From Asaia bogorensis (lineage in GTDB: Bacteria > Pseudomonadota > Alphaproteobacteria > Acetobacterales > Acetobacteraceae): DNA of 39,649 nt. Numbering within the stretch: the first letter of the stretch is position 1; each line of letters opens with the position of its first letter. The translations under genes were made by a program, and so were the position numbers. The notes below the pieces were generated by a model. The model worked only from the letters and a program-made list of their open reading frames with translations, had not been told where the DNA came from and ran no database searches. Positions 27,736 through 37,294 of this stretch are shown here, in pieces. The DNA is taken from contig CAMDAM010000005.1 of the NCBI GenBank assembly GCA_945888575.1, positions 1 through 39,649 on the forward strand. The letters are read 5' to 3'.

Positions 27736-28503
27736 TCAGCGCAGCGGCAGCGTGTAGTGCATGCCGCCCTTATTGTAGAGGTTGTTCATGGCGCGCGGCA
27801 GGTCGAGCGCCTTCGGGCCCCAATGCGTGTCGTACATTTCGCCGTAGTTGCCCGAGATCTTGATGGCGCGGTACATCCATTCATTGTCCAGGCCGAGCAT
27901 CTTGCCGAAATCGCCCTTGTGCCAGCGTGCGTCGCCGGAGCGGATGTGGAGGCCGAGCGGCTCCTTGCTGATCAGTTCGGGCAGCACCATCCATTCGGCC
28001 GGGGCCTTGAGGGTGGAGCGCATGCCGGCGAGGCTGCCGGTGTCGTCGGTGTAGCCGTCGCAGCGGCCGGCTTCCATGGCGGCGATGGCTTCCTCGGCCT
28101 TGTCGAACAGCAGTGTGCCGATCTTGGCGCCGGTGGAGCGGGCGAAGTCGGCGATGTTCAGCTCCAGCGTGGCGCCGGTGACGGTGCAGATGGTTGCACC
28201 CTGGAGGTCGGCAGCTTTGCTGACGCCGAGTTACTTGCGGACCAGGAAGCCCTGGCCGGCATAGAAATTCACCGCCACCTGGTCGAGCCCGAGCGTGGTG
28301 GAGCGGGCGGCGGCGGTGGTGGGGGTGTACTTGATCTTGCCGGGGTCGCCGAGAACGGCGGCGGCCAGGGCGCGGCAGTAATCGATGTCGATGCCCTTCC
28401 AGGTGCCGCTGGCATCCTGGGCGGCGAAGCCGGGCACATCGGTGTCGATGCCGCAATTCAGCGTGCCGCGCTTCTTGATCGCCTCAACCGTGGGGCCCGG
28501 GGG
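27736..28503 (-). pseudogene. Degenerate amino-acid ABC transporter substrate-binding protein (AapJ-like)
   Basis: Same-frame halves GPTVEAIKKRGTLNCGIDTDVPGF...NFYAGQGFLVRK-stop-LGVSKAADLQGATICTVTGATLELNIADF...MHYTLPLR, interrupted by TAA at 28231-28233; segments expected in AapJ appear missing and no intact signal peptide was found. Confidence 0.85.
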
Positions 28504-28668
28504 GTCTGCATGGAGTGCCGCCTTCGTGTTTGCGGTGCAGCAAGGCTGGCGCAGTATGAGATTACAAATAACTGAACGCGACATGACACCGATGTTAATC
28601 TCGACGGGCGAGGCCAGATGGGCGATAGTCGCTATTCCCGTGGACTCATAACGGATGAGGATCGAGCG

Positions 28669-30105
28669 ATGGCGTATCAGGATACCTCCCTGCTGATCGA
28701 TGGCGCCTGGGGGCCAAGTGCGGCCGGGCGATGGCTGGAAGTGCTGAACCCGGCGACGGGCGAGCCCGCGGGCAAGGTGGCGCATGCCGGGCGCGAGGAT
28801 CTGGACCGGGCGCTGGAAGCGGCGGCGAAGGGCTTCGAGGTGTGGCGGCGCGTGAACGCGTTCGAGCGCAGCAAGGTGATGCGCAAGGCGGCCAACCTGC
28901 TGCGCGAGCGCGCTGACCTGATCGCGGCGCTGATGACCACCGAGCAGGGCAAGCCGGTGGCCGAGGCAAAGGGCGAGACGCTGGCGGGCGCGGACGTGAT
29001 CGACTGGTTCGCCGAGGAAGCGCGGCGGGCTTACGGACGGGTGATTCCGGCGCGGGCCGAGGGCGTGTACCAGCTGGTGGTGAAGGAGCCCGTGGGCGTG
29101 GTGGCCGCGTTCACGCCGTGGAACTTCCCGATCAACCAGGCGGTGCGCAAGACCTCGGCCGCACTGGCGGCGGGGTGCGCTGTGATCCTGAAGGGTCCGG
29201 AGGAGACGCCGGCTTCGTGCGCCGAGCTGATCCGTTGCTTTGTCGATGCGGGCGTGCCTGGCGGGGTAGTGAACCTTGTGTACGGTGTGCCCTCGGAGAT
29301 TTCCGAGTATCTGATCCCGCATCCGACGATCAAGAAGATCTCCTTCACCGGCTCCACCGCCGTGGGCAAGCAACTGGCGGCGCTGGCCGGACTGCATATG
29401 AAGCGGGTGACGATGGAGCTGGGCGGGCACGCGCCGGCGATGGTGTTCGAGGACGCCGATGTGGAAGCCGCGGCGCGCATCCTGGGGGCGGCGAAGTTCC
29501 GCAATGCCGGGCAGGTGTGCGTCTCTCCCACGCGGTTCCTGGTGCAGGAGAGCGTGTACGAGAAGTTCGTGGAGACCTTCGTGGGCGTGGCCAAGAAGGT
29601 GAAGGTGGGCGAGGGGACGGACCCCAGCGCCACCATGGGCCCGCTGGCCAATGCGCGCCGCATCACCGCCATGGAGGCGCTGGTGGGCGACGCGGTGCAG
29701 AAGGGCGCGGAGCTTCAGACCGGCGGCAAGCGCATCGGCAACAAGGGCAATTTCTTCGAGCCCACGGTGCTGACCAACCTGAACCACGACATGCGGGTGA
29801 TGAACGAGGAGCCGTTCGGCCCGCTGGCGCTGATGGTGCCGTTCCGCAGCTTCGATGACGTGGTGACGGAGGCGAACCGGCTGCCCTATGGGCTGGCGGC
29901 GTATTCCTTCACGCGCTCGGCCAAGACGGCAAACGCCATCGCCAACGCGGTGGAGAGCGGCATGCACACGATCAATCACCTCGGCCTGGCGCTGCCGGAA
30001 GTGCCGTTCGGGGGGATCAAGGATAGCGGCTATGGCTCCGAAGGTGGGTCGGAGGCGATCGAGGCCTACCTGAACACGAAGTTCGTGACGCAGGCTGGGT
30101 TGTAA
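28669..30105 (+). CDS. NAD(P)-dependent succinate-semialdehyde-type aldehyde dehydrogenase
   Basis: [41 protein letters not shown] catalytic Cys region, MTTEQGKP. Confidence 0.94.
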   Translation: MAYQDTSLLIDGAWGPSAAGRWLEVLNPATGEPAGKVAHAGREDLDRALEAAAKGFEVWRRVNAFERSKVMRKAANLLRERADLIAALMTTEQGKPVAEAKGETLAGADVIDWFAEEARRAYGRVIPARAEGVYQLVVKEPVGVVAAFTPWNFPINQAVRKTSAALAAGCAVILKGPEETPASCAELIRCFVDAGVPGGVVNLVYGVPSEISEYLIPHPTIKKISFTGSTAVGKQLAALAGLHMKRVTMELGGHAPAMVFEDADVEAAARILGAAKFRNAGQVCVSPTRFLVQESVYEKFVETFVGVAKKVKVGEGTDPSATMGPLANARRITAMEALVGDAVQKGAELQTGGKRIGNKGNFFEPTVLTNLNHDMRVMNEEPFGPLALMVPFRSFDDVVTEANRLPYGLAAYSFTRSAKTANAIANAVESGMHTINHLGLALPEVPFGGIKDSGYGSEGGSEAIEAYLNTKFVTQAGL

Positions 30106-30107
30106 GG

Positions 30108-30256
30108 AAGCGTCTTCTTTTTTCTGAAGAAAAAAGAAGCAAAAAAGACTTCATTCGTTTGAGGCGGCACCGCCGTGGTCTAGCTGGCCACGGCGGGTTC
30201 GTTTTGAAGTTTTAAAAGTTTTTTGGTTCTTTTTTTCAAAAAAGAACCTCTTGCTT
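30108..30256 (+). repeat. Copy 2 of the dispersed intergenic repeat, between convergent genes
   Basis: cttcttttttctgaagaaaaaagaag ... acttcattcgtttgaggcgg ... ggttctttttttcaaaaaagaacc; inverted relative to copy 1; internal stem ccgccgtgg/ccacggcgg. Confidence 0.88.
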
Positions 30257-31382
30257 AAAGGCGGGCGCCACCCTGCCAAACCTCCATCACCTGCAGATCA
30301 TCGTCGAGCACCACGAGATCGGCCCGTGCACCAACGGCAATCACACCGCGGTCTTCCAGGCCCATGATTTCGGCGGGGGTTGCGGTGGCCATGCGCACGG
30401 CGGTGGTCCAGTCGCAGCCAGTGAAGGCGACGAGGTTGCGCACGGCTTCGGCCATGGTGAGGTGGGCGCCGGCGAGGGTGCCTTCGGCGTTGGTGAGGCG
30501 GCCGTCGCGCAGGAAGATCGCTTCGCCGGCGAGGGTGAAGCCGGTGATCTCGGAGCCGGCGGTGGCCATGGCATCGGAGACGAGGAAGAGGCGTTCGGCG
30601 CCGAGGGCGTTGAGTGCGATGCGCAGCGCGGCGGGATGGGCGTGGTGGCCGTCGGCGATGATGCCGGCGGCGGCGCGGGAATCGTCCAGGATGGCGCCGA
30701 CCAGGCCGGGGGCGCGGCCCTGGAATTGGGACATGGCGTTGAACAGGTGGGTGGCGCCGCGGATGCCGGCATCGAGCCCGGCGCGGGCCTGGTCCCAGGT
30801 GGCATCGGAATGGCCGGCGAAGACGGTGACGCCGGCGCGGGCGAGGGTGGCGATGTCGGCCGGCGCCACGCAGTCGGGCGCGAGGGTGACGAGGACAGGG
30901 GCGGGGAAGGGGGCGGAGAGCGCGTGGATGTCCGCTTCGGTGATGGTGGTGATGGCGGCGGCGGGGTGGATGCCGCGGCGGGTGGGGGCGAGGAAGGGGC
31001 CTTCCAGGTGCAGGCCGGCGATCCCTGGCGTTTCCGCCTCGATGGCGATGCGGGCGGTTTCGATGGCGCGAGCGAGGTGGTCGCGGCTGGAGCTGATGAG
31101 GGTGGGCAGGATCGCGGTGGTGCCGGTGCGGGCATGGGCGGCGGCGATGGCGGCGAGGTCTTGCAGGGTGCTTTCGCCATTGAACATCAGGCCGCCGCCG
31201 CCGTTCACCTGAAGGTCGATATAGCCGGGGGCGAGGATGGCATCCTCGTGCAGTTCCTCGATGGGCACGCCGGGGGGCGCGTCGGCGGCGATGCCGGTGA
31301 TGCGGCCGTGCTCGATGAGGATGACGGCATCCTCGTGTTCGTTGTGGCCATCGAACAGACGGGCGGCGCGGAGGGCGATCAT
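30255..31382 (-). CDS. nagA: N-acetylglucosamine-6-phosphate deacetylase
   Basis: APGYIDLQVNGGGG, GLHLEGPFLAPTRRGIHP, THLFNAMSQFQGRAPGLVGA, LVSDAMATAG. Confidence 0.95.
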   Translation of the reverse strand: MIALRAARLFDGHNEHEDAVILIEHGRITGIAADAPPGVPIEELHEDAILAPGYIDLQVNGGGGLMFNGESTLQDLAAIAAAHARTGTTAILPTLISSSRDHLARAIETARIAIEAETPGIAGLHLEGPFLAPTRRGIHPAAAITTITEADIHALSAPFPAPVLVTLAPDCVAPADIATLARAGVTVFAGHSDATWDQARAGLDAGIRGATHLFNAMSQFQGRAPGLVGAILDDSRAAAGIIADGHHAHPAALRIALNALGAERLFLVSDAMATAGSEITGFTLAGEAIFLRDGRLTNAEGTLAGAHLTMAEAVRNLVAFTGCDWTTAVRMATATPAEIMGLEDRGVIAVGARADLVVLDDDLQVMEVWQGGARL

Positions 31383-32299
31383 TTTCCGATCTCCTTGAGG
31401 GCTTCGCGCAGGCGGTTGTTGTTGCGCAGAAGCGATGCTTCGGCGGCTTGGCGGTCCAGGCCGTGAACGATGAGGACCGCGGTTTTTACCTTGTTGTCGG
31501 CGGCGGCGAGGGCAGATTGCAGCAGCGCCTGGTCGGCTTCGCCGGTGAGGTGGCGGAGCATGCGCAGGGCGCGCAGGCGCAGTTTTTCGTTCTTGGCCTG
31601 CATATCCACCATCAGGCCGAGATGGACGCGGCCGAGCTGGATCATGATCTGCGAGGACAGCAGGTTGAGCACGATCTTCTGCGCGGTGCCGGCCTTCATG
31701 CGGGTGGAGCCGGCGATGGCCTCCGCGCCGGTTTCGACCAGGATCGGGTGCTCGGCGGCGGCGAGCAGCGTGCCGCCGGGGGAATTGGCGAGGCCGATGG
31801 TGAGCGCGCCGCGGGCGCGGGCGGCCTGGATCACGGCGGTGGTGTAGGGCGTGCTGCCGCTTGCGGCGGTGCCGACGACGACATCGTGCGGGCCGATGGC
31901 GTTGTCGGCCACGGCGGCGGCACCGGCCTCTCGGTTGTCCTCGGCGTTCTCGATCGAGCGGGTGAAGGCCTGGTCGCCGCCGGCCATGAGCAGGACGAGG
32001 CGGTTCTGCGGCCAATCGAAGGTGGGGGGCAGTTCCGCGCCGTCCTGCACGCCGATGCGGCCGGAGGTGCCGGCGCCGGCATAAGCGAGGCGGCCTGTGC
32101 CATCGGCGAGGCGCAGGGCAGCAGCTTCGGCGGCGGCGGCCAGTGCGGGCAGGGCGGGTTGCACGGCGGCGGCGGCGGCCATCTGTGCTTCCCACATCGC
32201 CTGCAGCGCGGAGAGCGGGTCCCAGGCGTCGATGTCGCGGTAGCGGGGGTTGATTGCTTCGGTGGCCGGAACGACTGTGGCGGGGGGAACTGGCGGCAT
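31379..32299 (-). CDS. murQ: N-acetylmuramic acid 6-phosphate etherase
   Basis: YAGAGTSGRIGVQDGAELPPTFDWP, AGGDQAFTRSIENAEDN, GSTRMKAGTAQKIVLNLLSSQIMI; 4-bp overlap with nagA. Confidence 0.96.
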   Translation of the reverse strand: MPPVPPATVVPATEAINPRYRDIDAWDPLSALQAMWEAQMAAAAAVQPALPALAAAAEAAALRLADGTGRLAYAGAGTSGRIGVQDGAELPPTFDWPQNRLVLLMAGGDQAFTRSIENAEDNREAGAAAVADNAIGPHDVVVGTAASGSTPYTTAVIQAARARGALTIGLANSPGGTLLAAAEHPILVETGAEAIAGSTRMKAGTAQKIVLNLLSSQIMIQLGRVHLGLMVDMQAKNEKLRLRALRMLRHLTGEADQALLQSALAAADNKVKTAVLIVHGLDRQAAEASLLRNNNRLREALKEIGK

Positions 32300-32550
32300 C
32301 AGGGAGCCTTCGTGCTGTGCGCGGCGGGGTGAAAGCCGGGCAGGACGTTCGTGACGGATGGGCATTGTTGGCGGAGATCGTTGCGCGATGCGGGATGACC
32401 GCTTCGCGTAAGAAATCTTTTGCAAGCGCTTGGATGCGCTGATAGGAGGCGCGTCACTGTTGATGACGGCGCCGTATCGACGAATCGCATGCGGGGGGAC
32501 GCCAGGCTGGTCAGCACGCTGCAAACACCCAAGAGAGGAAAGCCACCTTC

Positions 32551-32820
32551 ATGTCGAAAGCCTTCATTGCCCAGGTTCTCCAGGAGTCGGCGTCGCTGAC
32601 GGGAATCGCTGCAAACCGTGCGGCCGGCGACCTGATGGGTGCGATCGTCAAGGAGCTGAAGAAGAACGGCAAGTTCACGCTCCCGAGCTTCGGCACGTTT
32701 ACCGTTCGCAAGACCAAGGCACGCAAGGGCCTGAACCCGCGCACCGGCGAGGCGATCAAGGTGAAGGCGGGCAAGACCGTGCGCTTCAAGGCCTCGCCCA
32801 CCCTCAAGAAGTCTGTCTGA
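32551..32820 (+). CDS. HU-family DNA-binding protein
   Basis: MSKAFIAQVLQESASLTGIAANRAAGDLMGAIVKELKKNGKFTLPSFGTFTVRKTKARKGLNPRTGEAIKVKAGKTVRFKASPTLKKSV. Confidence 0.96.
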   Translation: MSKAFIAQVLQESASLTGIAANRAAGDLMGAIVKELKKNGKFTLPSFGTFTVRKTKARKGLNPRTGEAIKVKAGKTVRFKASPTLKKSV

Positions 32821-32903
32821 CATTTTTCGCTGCATGGGGTCTGCCCAGGTGGGCGACCCCAGCGGCGCACCTTCTTCGTGCGGTTGACCGAACGGTTTTG
32901 AAA

Positions 32904-32934
32904 GAGCCTGCCCGATCGTGAGGCGGGCTTTTTG
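32904..32934 (+). terminator. Rho-independent terminator downstream of the HU gene
   Basis: agcctgcc-cgatcgtga...ggcgggct stem followed by a T run. Confidence 0.85.
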
Positions 32935-32942
32935 TATTTTAT

Positions 32943-34925
32943 TCAGACGTCCAGCTCCTCCACGTCGCGGGCGTGTTCCTGGATGAACTGGAAGCGCAGC
33001 TCCGGGCGGCGGCCCATCAGGCTTTCGACGAGGTCGTTGGTCTGGGCGCGTTCCTCGGGCGGGGCGGTCACCTTGAGCAGGGTGCGCTTCGCCGGGTCCA
33101 TCGTGGTTTCCTTCAGCGCCGATGGCGGCATTTCGCCAAGGCCCTTGAAGCGGCTGACCTCGACCTTTCCGTTCTTGAAAAGCTTCATCTTTCGTTCGCG
33201 ATCGGCATCGTCCATCGCGTAGACGGATTTCGCACCCTGGACGAGGCGGTAGAGCGGCGGCTGGGCGAGGAAGAGATGGCCCTCGCGCACCAAATGCGGC
33301 AGCTCGCGGTAGAAGAAGGTCATCAGCAGGGAGGCGATGTGGGCGCCGTCCACGTCGGCGTCTGTCATGATGATGACGCGGCCGTAGCGGAGCCGTGCGC
33401 GATCGAAACGCTCGCCGACGCCGCAGCCGAGCGCCTCGACGAGGTCCTTCAGTTCCTGGTTCTGGCGCAGCTTCTCTGTGCTGGCGCTGGCAACGTTGAG
33501 GATCTTGCCGCGCAGGGGCAGCACGGCCTGGGTGGCGCGGTCGCGGGCCTGCTTGGCGGAGCCGCCGGCGCTGTCGCCCTCCACCAGGAAGATCTCGGTG
33601 CGGGTGACGTCCTCCAGCGTGCAGTCGGCGAGCTTGCCGGGCAGGCGCAGGCGCTTGGTGGCGGATTTGCGCGCGACATCCTTGTTCTCGCGCCGGCGGA
33701 TGCGTTCCTCGGCGCGCTCGATGACGAAGGCGAGCAGGTTGTCGGCCTGGGCCGGGTCGCCGGCGAGGAAATGGTCGAAGCGGTCGCGCAGTGCGGTTTC
33801 CACGTAGCGGGTGGCTTCCGGGCTGGTGAGCTTTTCCTTGGTCTGGCCCTGGAATTGCGGGTCGCGGATGAAGGCGGAGAGCTTGGCGACCAGGCCGCCC
33901 AGGATATCCTCGCCGGTGACGTTGCCGGCACGGCGGTTGCCGCGCTGTTCGCCCCAGGCGCGCAGGCCCTTCAGCAGCGCGGCGCGGAAGCCCGCTTCAT
34001 GCGTGCCGCCCTGCGCGGTGGGCACGGTGTTGCAGTAGGAGTGCAGGAAGCCTTCGCCTTCCTCCTGCCAGGCCAGCGCCCATTCCACGCGGCCGGCCTT
34101 CTGGCCATCGGCGGCGGCGGGCAGGTCGGCCTCGCCGGACCAGATCTGGCCGACGATGGGGCTGGCGCCGATATCGGCGGCGAGGCTGTCGCGCAGGCCG
34201 CCGGGGAAGTGGAGCACGGCCTCCGTCGGGGTGTCGTCCTTGACGAGGGAGGGCGCGCAGGACCAGCGGATGGTAACGCCGCGGAACAGATAGGCCTTGG
34301 AGCGGCAGAGCCGGTAGAGGCGGGCGGGGCTGAAGCGCAGCTCGCCGAAGATCTGCGGGTCCGGCTTGAAGCGGAAGGTGGTGCCGCGGCGGTTCTGCAC
34401 CGGGCCGGCGTTTTCGAGCTTGGTCTGTGGCGCGCCGCGGCTGTAGCGCTGGCGCCAGAGCACGCGCTCGCGGGCGACCTCCACCTCCAGCATTTCCGAC
34501 AGCGCGTTCACCACGGAACTGCCGACGCCGTGCAGGCCGCCCGAGGTGTCGTAGACCTTGCCGGAGAACTTGCCGCCGGAATGCAGCGTGGTGAGGATCA
34601 CCTCCAGCGCGCTGAGATCCTTGAACTTGGGGTGCGGGTCGACCGGAATGCCGCGGCCGTTGTCGCGCACCAGCAGGATGTTGCCTTCCTCCAGCGCCAT
34701 TTCGATCGTGCTGGCGTGGCCGGCCACGGCCTCGTCCATCGCGTTGTCGAGGATTTCGGCGGCCAGGTGGTGGAAGGCGTTCTCGTCCGTGCCACCGATA
34801 TACATGCCCGGGCGGCGCCGGACGGGCTCCAGCCCCTCCAGCACCTCGATGTCCTTGGCGGAATAGGAGGGGGCCGCCGGGGTGGAATCGCGGCCGCCCT
34901 TCCCGGCGCCGAACAGGTCGTTCAT
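32943..34925 (-). CDS. parE: DNA topoisomerase IV subunit B
   Basis: EVLEGLEPVRRRPGMYIGGTD, DNAMDEAVAGHA, HSGGKFSGKVYDTSGGLHGVGSSVVNALS, EGDSAGGSAKQARDRATQAVLPLRGKILN, MTDADVDGAHI. Confidence 0.97.
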   Translation of the reverse strand: MNDLFGAGKGGRDSTPAAPSYSAKDIEVLEGLEPVRRRPGMYIGGTDENAFHHLAAEILDNAMDEAVAGHASTIEMALEEGNILLVRDNGRGIPVDPHPKFKDLSALEVILTTLHSGGKFSGKVYDTSGGLHGVGSSVVNALSEMLEVEVARERVLWRQRYSRGAPQTKLENAGPVQNRRGTTFRFKPDPQIFGELRFSPARLYRLCRSKAYLFRGVTIRWSCAPSLVKDDTPTEAVLHFPGGLRDSLAADIGASPIVGQIWSGEADLPAAADGQKAGRVEWALAWQEEGEGFLHSYCNTVPTAQGGTHEAGFRAALLKGLRAWGEQRGNRRAGNVTGEDILGGLVAKLSAFIRDPQFQGQTKEKLTSPEATRYVETALRDRFDHFLAGDPAQADNLLAFVIERAEERIRRRENKDVARKSATKRLRLPGKLADCTLEDVTRTEIFLVEGDSAGGSAKQARDRATQAVLPLRGKILNVASASTEKLRQNQELKDLVEALGCGVGERFDRARLRYGRVIIMTDADVDGAHIASLLMTFFYRELPHLVREGHLFLAQPPLYRLVQGAKSVYAMDDADRERKMKLFKNGKVEVSRFKGLGEMPPSALKETTMDPAKRTLLKVTAPPEERAQTNDLVESLMGRRPELRFQFIQEHARDVEELDV

Positions 34926-34995
34926 GTTGTGTTCTCCAGTCTCGAGGGCACTCTAGCGACCGCCCCCGGGGCTGGGCAAGCTTGGCGCGCGGCGT

Positions 34996-35472
34996 CTATC
35001 CCTGCGTGGGCTGGTGGGCCTCGATGAACCAGAGCCACTTGTCGAGGTCGCGGGAGACGGCGGTGAAGATGTCGGCCGTGTCCATGTCTCCGGCGTCGTC
35101 TGCGTCGTCGATGTTGTCGCGGACGGCGCCGCCCAGGGTGGCGAGGCGTTCGGCCAGGGCGGAGAGATGCTCAGGGATGGCGCGGATCTCGGTGGGGTAG
35201 GGGGGAAGAATGGATTCCGCGGCATCCTGCGTGGTGCCGCGGGCAATGCCGCCGAGGGCGGAGACCCGCTCTGCCATCGTGTCCACGTGTTGGTCGAGGT
35301 CGGCGCGCAGCTTGTCCAGCATCTCGTGCACGCCGATGAAGCTGGGGCCGCGGATGTTCCAGTGCGCCTGCTTGGCGGCCAAAGCGAGGTCGATCGTGTC
35401 GGCCACGCGGGCGTTGAGCAGGCTGATGGCGGCGCTGCGGGCGTTCGAATCGAGGCTGTTGCGGGTGAGCAT
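34996..35472 (-). CDS. dps: Dps-family DNA protection/ferritin-like protein
   Basis: ALAAKQAHWNIRGPSFIGVHEMLDKLRADLDQHVDTMAERVSALGG ferroxidase-site region. Confidence 0.93.
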   Translation of the reverse strand: MLTRNSLDSNARSAAISLLNARVADTIDLALAAKQAHWNIRGPSFIGVHEMLDKLRADLDQHVDTMAERVSALGGIARGTTQDAAESILPPYPTEIRAIPEHLSALAERLATLGGAVRDNIDDADDAGDMDTADIFTAVSRDLDKWLWFIEAHQPTQG

Positions 35473-35533
35473 GGTGGTGGTTCTCCGTTGCGGCATGCCG
35501 CCGGATGGTCCGGCGGCGGCGGGGGGAGAACGG

Positions 35534-37174
35534 TCAGCGCGGCTCCTCGTTGCGCCGCGGGGGGGCGGTGGGGTGCCGGGAGCGTGGCGAGACGGCGAGG
35601 AAGCGGCTGGGCGGGATGGGATCGCCCTGGTGGAACTGCATGGCCTGGGCGATGGCGGCGCGATCGGCATCGCCCATGCGGGAGGCTTCGCGCAGGTGGT
35701 CGGACCAGTTTTCCACCTCCCACACCTCCATCCATTCGTCGGCATGGGCGATGTCTTCGTAGATCTGCCATTCGATGGCGCCGGCACGGCCGCGGACATT
35801 GCGCAGTTCCGCCATGGCGGCGAGGAAGCCGGCGCGGTCGGCCGGCAGGATGCGGTAGCGCTGGCTTTCCAGCACATGGCCGCGGGCGCGGGGCATGACG
35901 GCGACGAGGTCTGGGTCCACCGCTTCGGGGGTAGGCAGGTCGGGCGTGGAGGGGGCGGTGGCGGCGGGTTCGCGATCGATATCGAACCGGCGGGCGGCGA
36001 GGGCGAGGAGCAGGCCGGTGCCGGCGGCGGCCAGCAGAGCAGTCTGCAAGCCGACGCGTGTGCCGAGCCAACCCCAGAAGAAGGTGCCGAGGCCGAGGGC
36101 GAAGTTGAAGCCGAGTTGGTAGATGGCCAGCGCGCGGGAACGTACCCAGGCCGGGGCGGCAAGCTGGGCCGCACCCTGGGCCACCGAGGAGGAAGCCACC
36201 CAGCCGACGCCGAACAGCACCATGGCAAGTGCCGCCTGCGCCCAATGATGCGCCGAGCCCAGCAGGGCGATGCCGACCATGGCGCTGAGGCTGGCGGCGA
36301 AAACGGTGGCGCCGCGCGAGAGGCGGGCGCGCACCTGGGGCAGCAGCATCCCGGCCGTCACGCCGCCGCTGCCCATCAGGCCCAGCAGGATGCCGAACGA
36401 GCCGGCGCCGAGGCCAAGCTGTTCCTTCACCACCAGCGGCAGCATCGCCCAGGGTGCCGCGGCCGGGAAGAAGAAGCAGGCCGTGCGGGCCATGGCAGCG
36501 CGCATCACCGGCGAATGCCGCACGAAGCGGGCGCCGGCGCGCATGGCGGAAATCAGGTTCTCCCGCGGCAGGGAGGAACTGCGGACGCGGGTGCGGCGCC
36601 AGCTGAGCAGAACGCCGATCACCGCCAGGTAGGACAGGGCGTTGAGCGCGAAGGCAAGCTCGGGGCCGCCGAAAACAATGAGCACGCCGGCGAGCGCCGG
36701 GCCGATCGCGCGGGCGAGGTTGAAGCCCACGCCGTTCAGCGCAATGGCCTGAACGAGGTCCCGGCGCGGGACGGATTCGCTGAGCACGGTGCCCCAGGCC
36801 GGGTTGTTCATCGCCGCGCCCAGGCCGAGCGCGAAGGTGAGCATCAGCAGCGTGCTGGAGCCGACCCAGCCGGCATAGGTGAGCAGGGCGAGGATGGCGG
36901 CGACGCCCAGCATCCAGGATTGGGTGGCGATGATGAACAGCCGTTTGTCCACGATATCCGCCAGTGCGCCCGCGGGCATCGCCAGCAGGAACACGGGCAG
37001 GATGGTCGCGGCCGAGACGAGGCTGACGGTGAACGCATCCGGCGCCAGCGTGGCCATCAGCCAGCCGGCACCGGTGTTCTGCATCCACACCCCGAACGAG
37101 ACCACCAGGTTGGTGATCCAGAGCATGCGGAAGACGGGATGGCGCAGGGGGACGAGGGCGGCGGGAAGGGCCAT
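35534..37174 (-). CDS. MFS transporter (MFS_3/DUF894-type) with a C-terminal soluble extension
   Basis: VLRHPVFRMLW-type start (PLRHPVFRMLWITNLVVSFGVWMQNTGAGWLM), 12-TM-like core; about 120-aa tail including EWQIYEDIAHADEWMEVWEVENWSDHLRE. Confidence 0.92.
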   Translation of the reverse strand: MALPAALVPLRHPVFRMLWITNLVVSFGVWMQNTGAGWLMATLAPDAFTVSLVSAATILPVFLLAMPAGALADIVDKRLFIIATQSWMLGVAAILALLTYAGWVGSSTLLMLTFALGLGAAMNNPAWGTVLSESVPRRDLVQAIALNGVGFNLARAIGPALAGVLIVFGGPELAFALNALSYLAVIGVLLSWRRTRVRSSSLPRENLISAMRAGARFVRHSPVMRAAMARTACFFFPAAAPWAMLPLVVKEQLGLGAGSFGILLGLMGSGGVTAGMLLPQVRARLSRGATVFAASLSAMVGIALLGSAHHWAQAALAMVLFGVGWVASSSVAQGAAQLAAPAWVRSRALAIYQLGFNFALGLGTFFWGWLGTRVGLQTALLAAAGTGLLLALAARRFDIDREPAATAPSTPDLPTPEAVDPDLVAVMPRARGHVLESQRYRILPADRAGFLAAMAELRNVRGRAGAIEWQIYEDIAHADEWMEVWEVENWSDHLREASRMGDADRAAIAQAMQFHQGDPIPPSRFLAVSPRSRHPTAPPRRNEEPR

Positions 37175-37294
37175 GGCCCCTTCATGCCAGCAGGCCATGG
37201 CGAACGGGAAGCAAAACCGGGGCCGGGGCAAGGCGGCGTTGCTTCGGGATGCCGGACGGCCTAGGTGGCAGTCTCAGGTAACGGAGGGCATGCG

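Noticed and set aside
28231-28233. TAA in aapJ as programmed readthrough or recoding
   Set aside because: Missing segments and lost N-terminus point to a pseudogene; no recoding signal seen
28231-29979. 582-aa minus-strand ORF spanning opposite the aldehyde dehydrogenase
   Set aside because: Only the C-terminal part (from GPTVEAIKKRG) is meaningful, as the aapJ remnant; the rest is antisense to the dehydrogenase
32973-35027. Long plus-strand ORF (684 aa) opposite parE
   Set aside because: Antisense shadow of a clear topoisomerase gene
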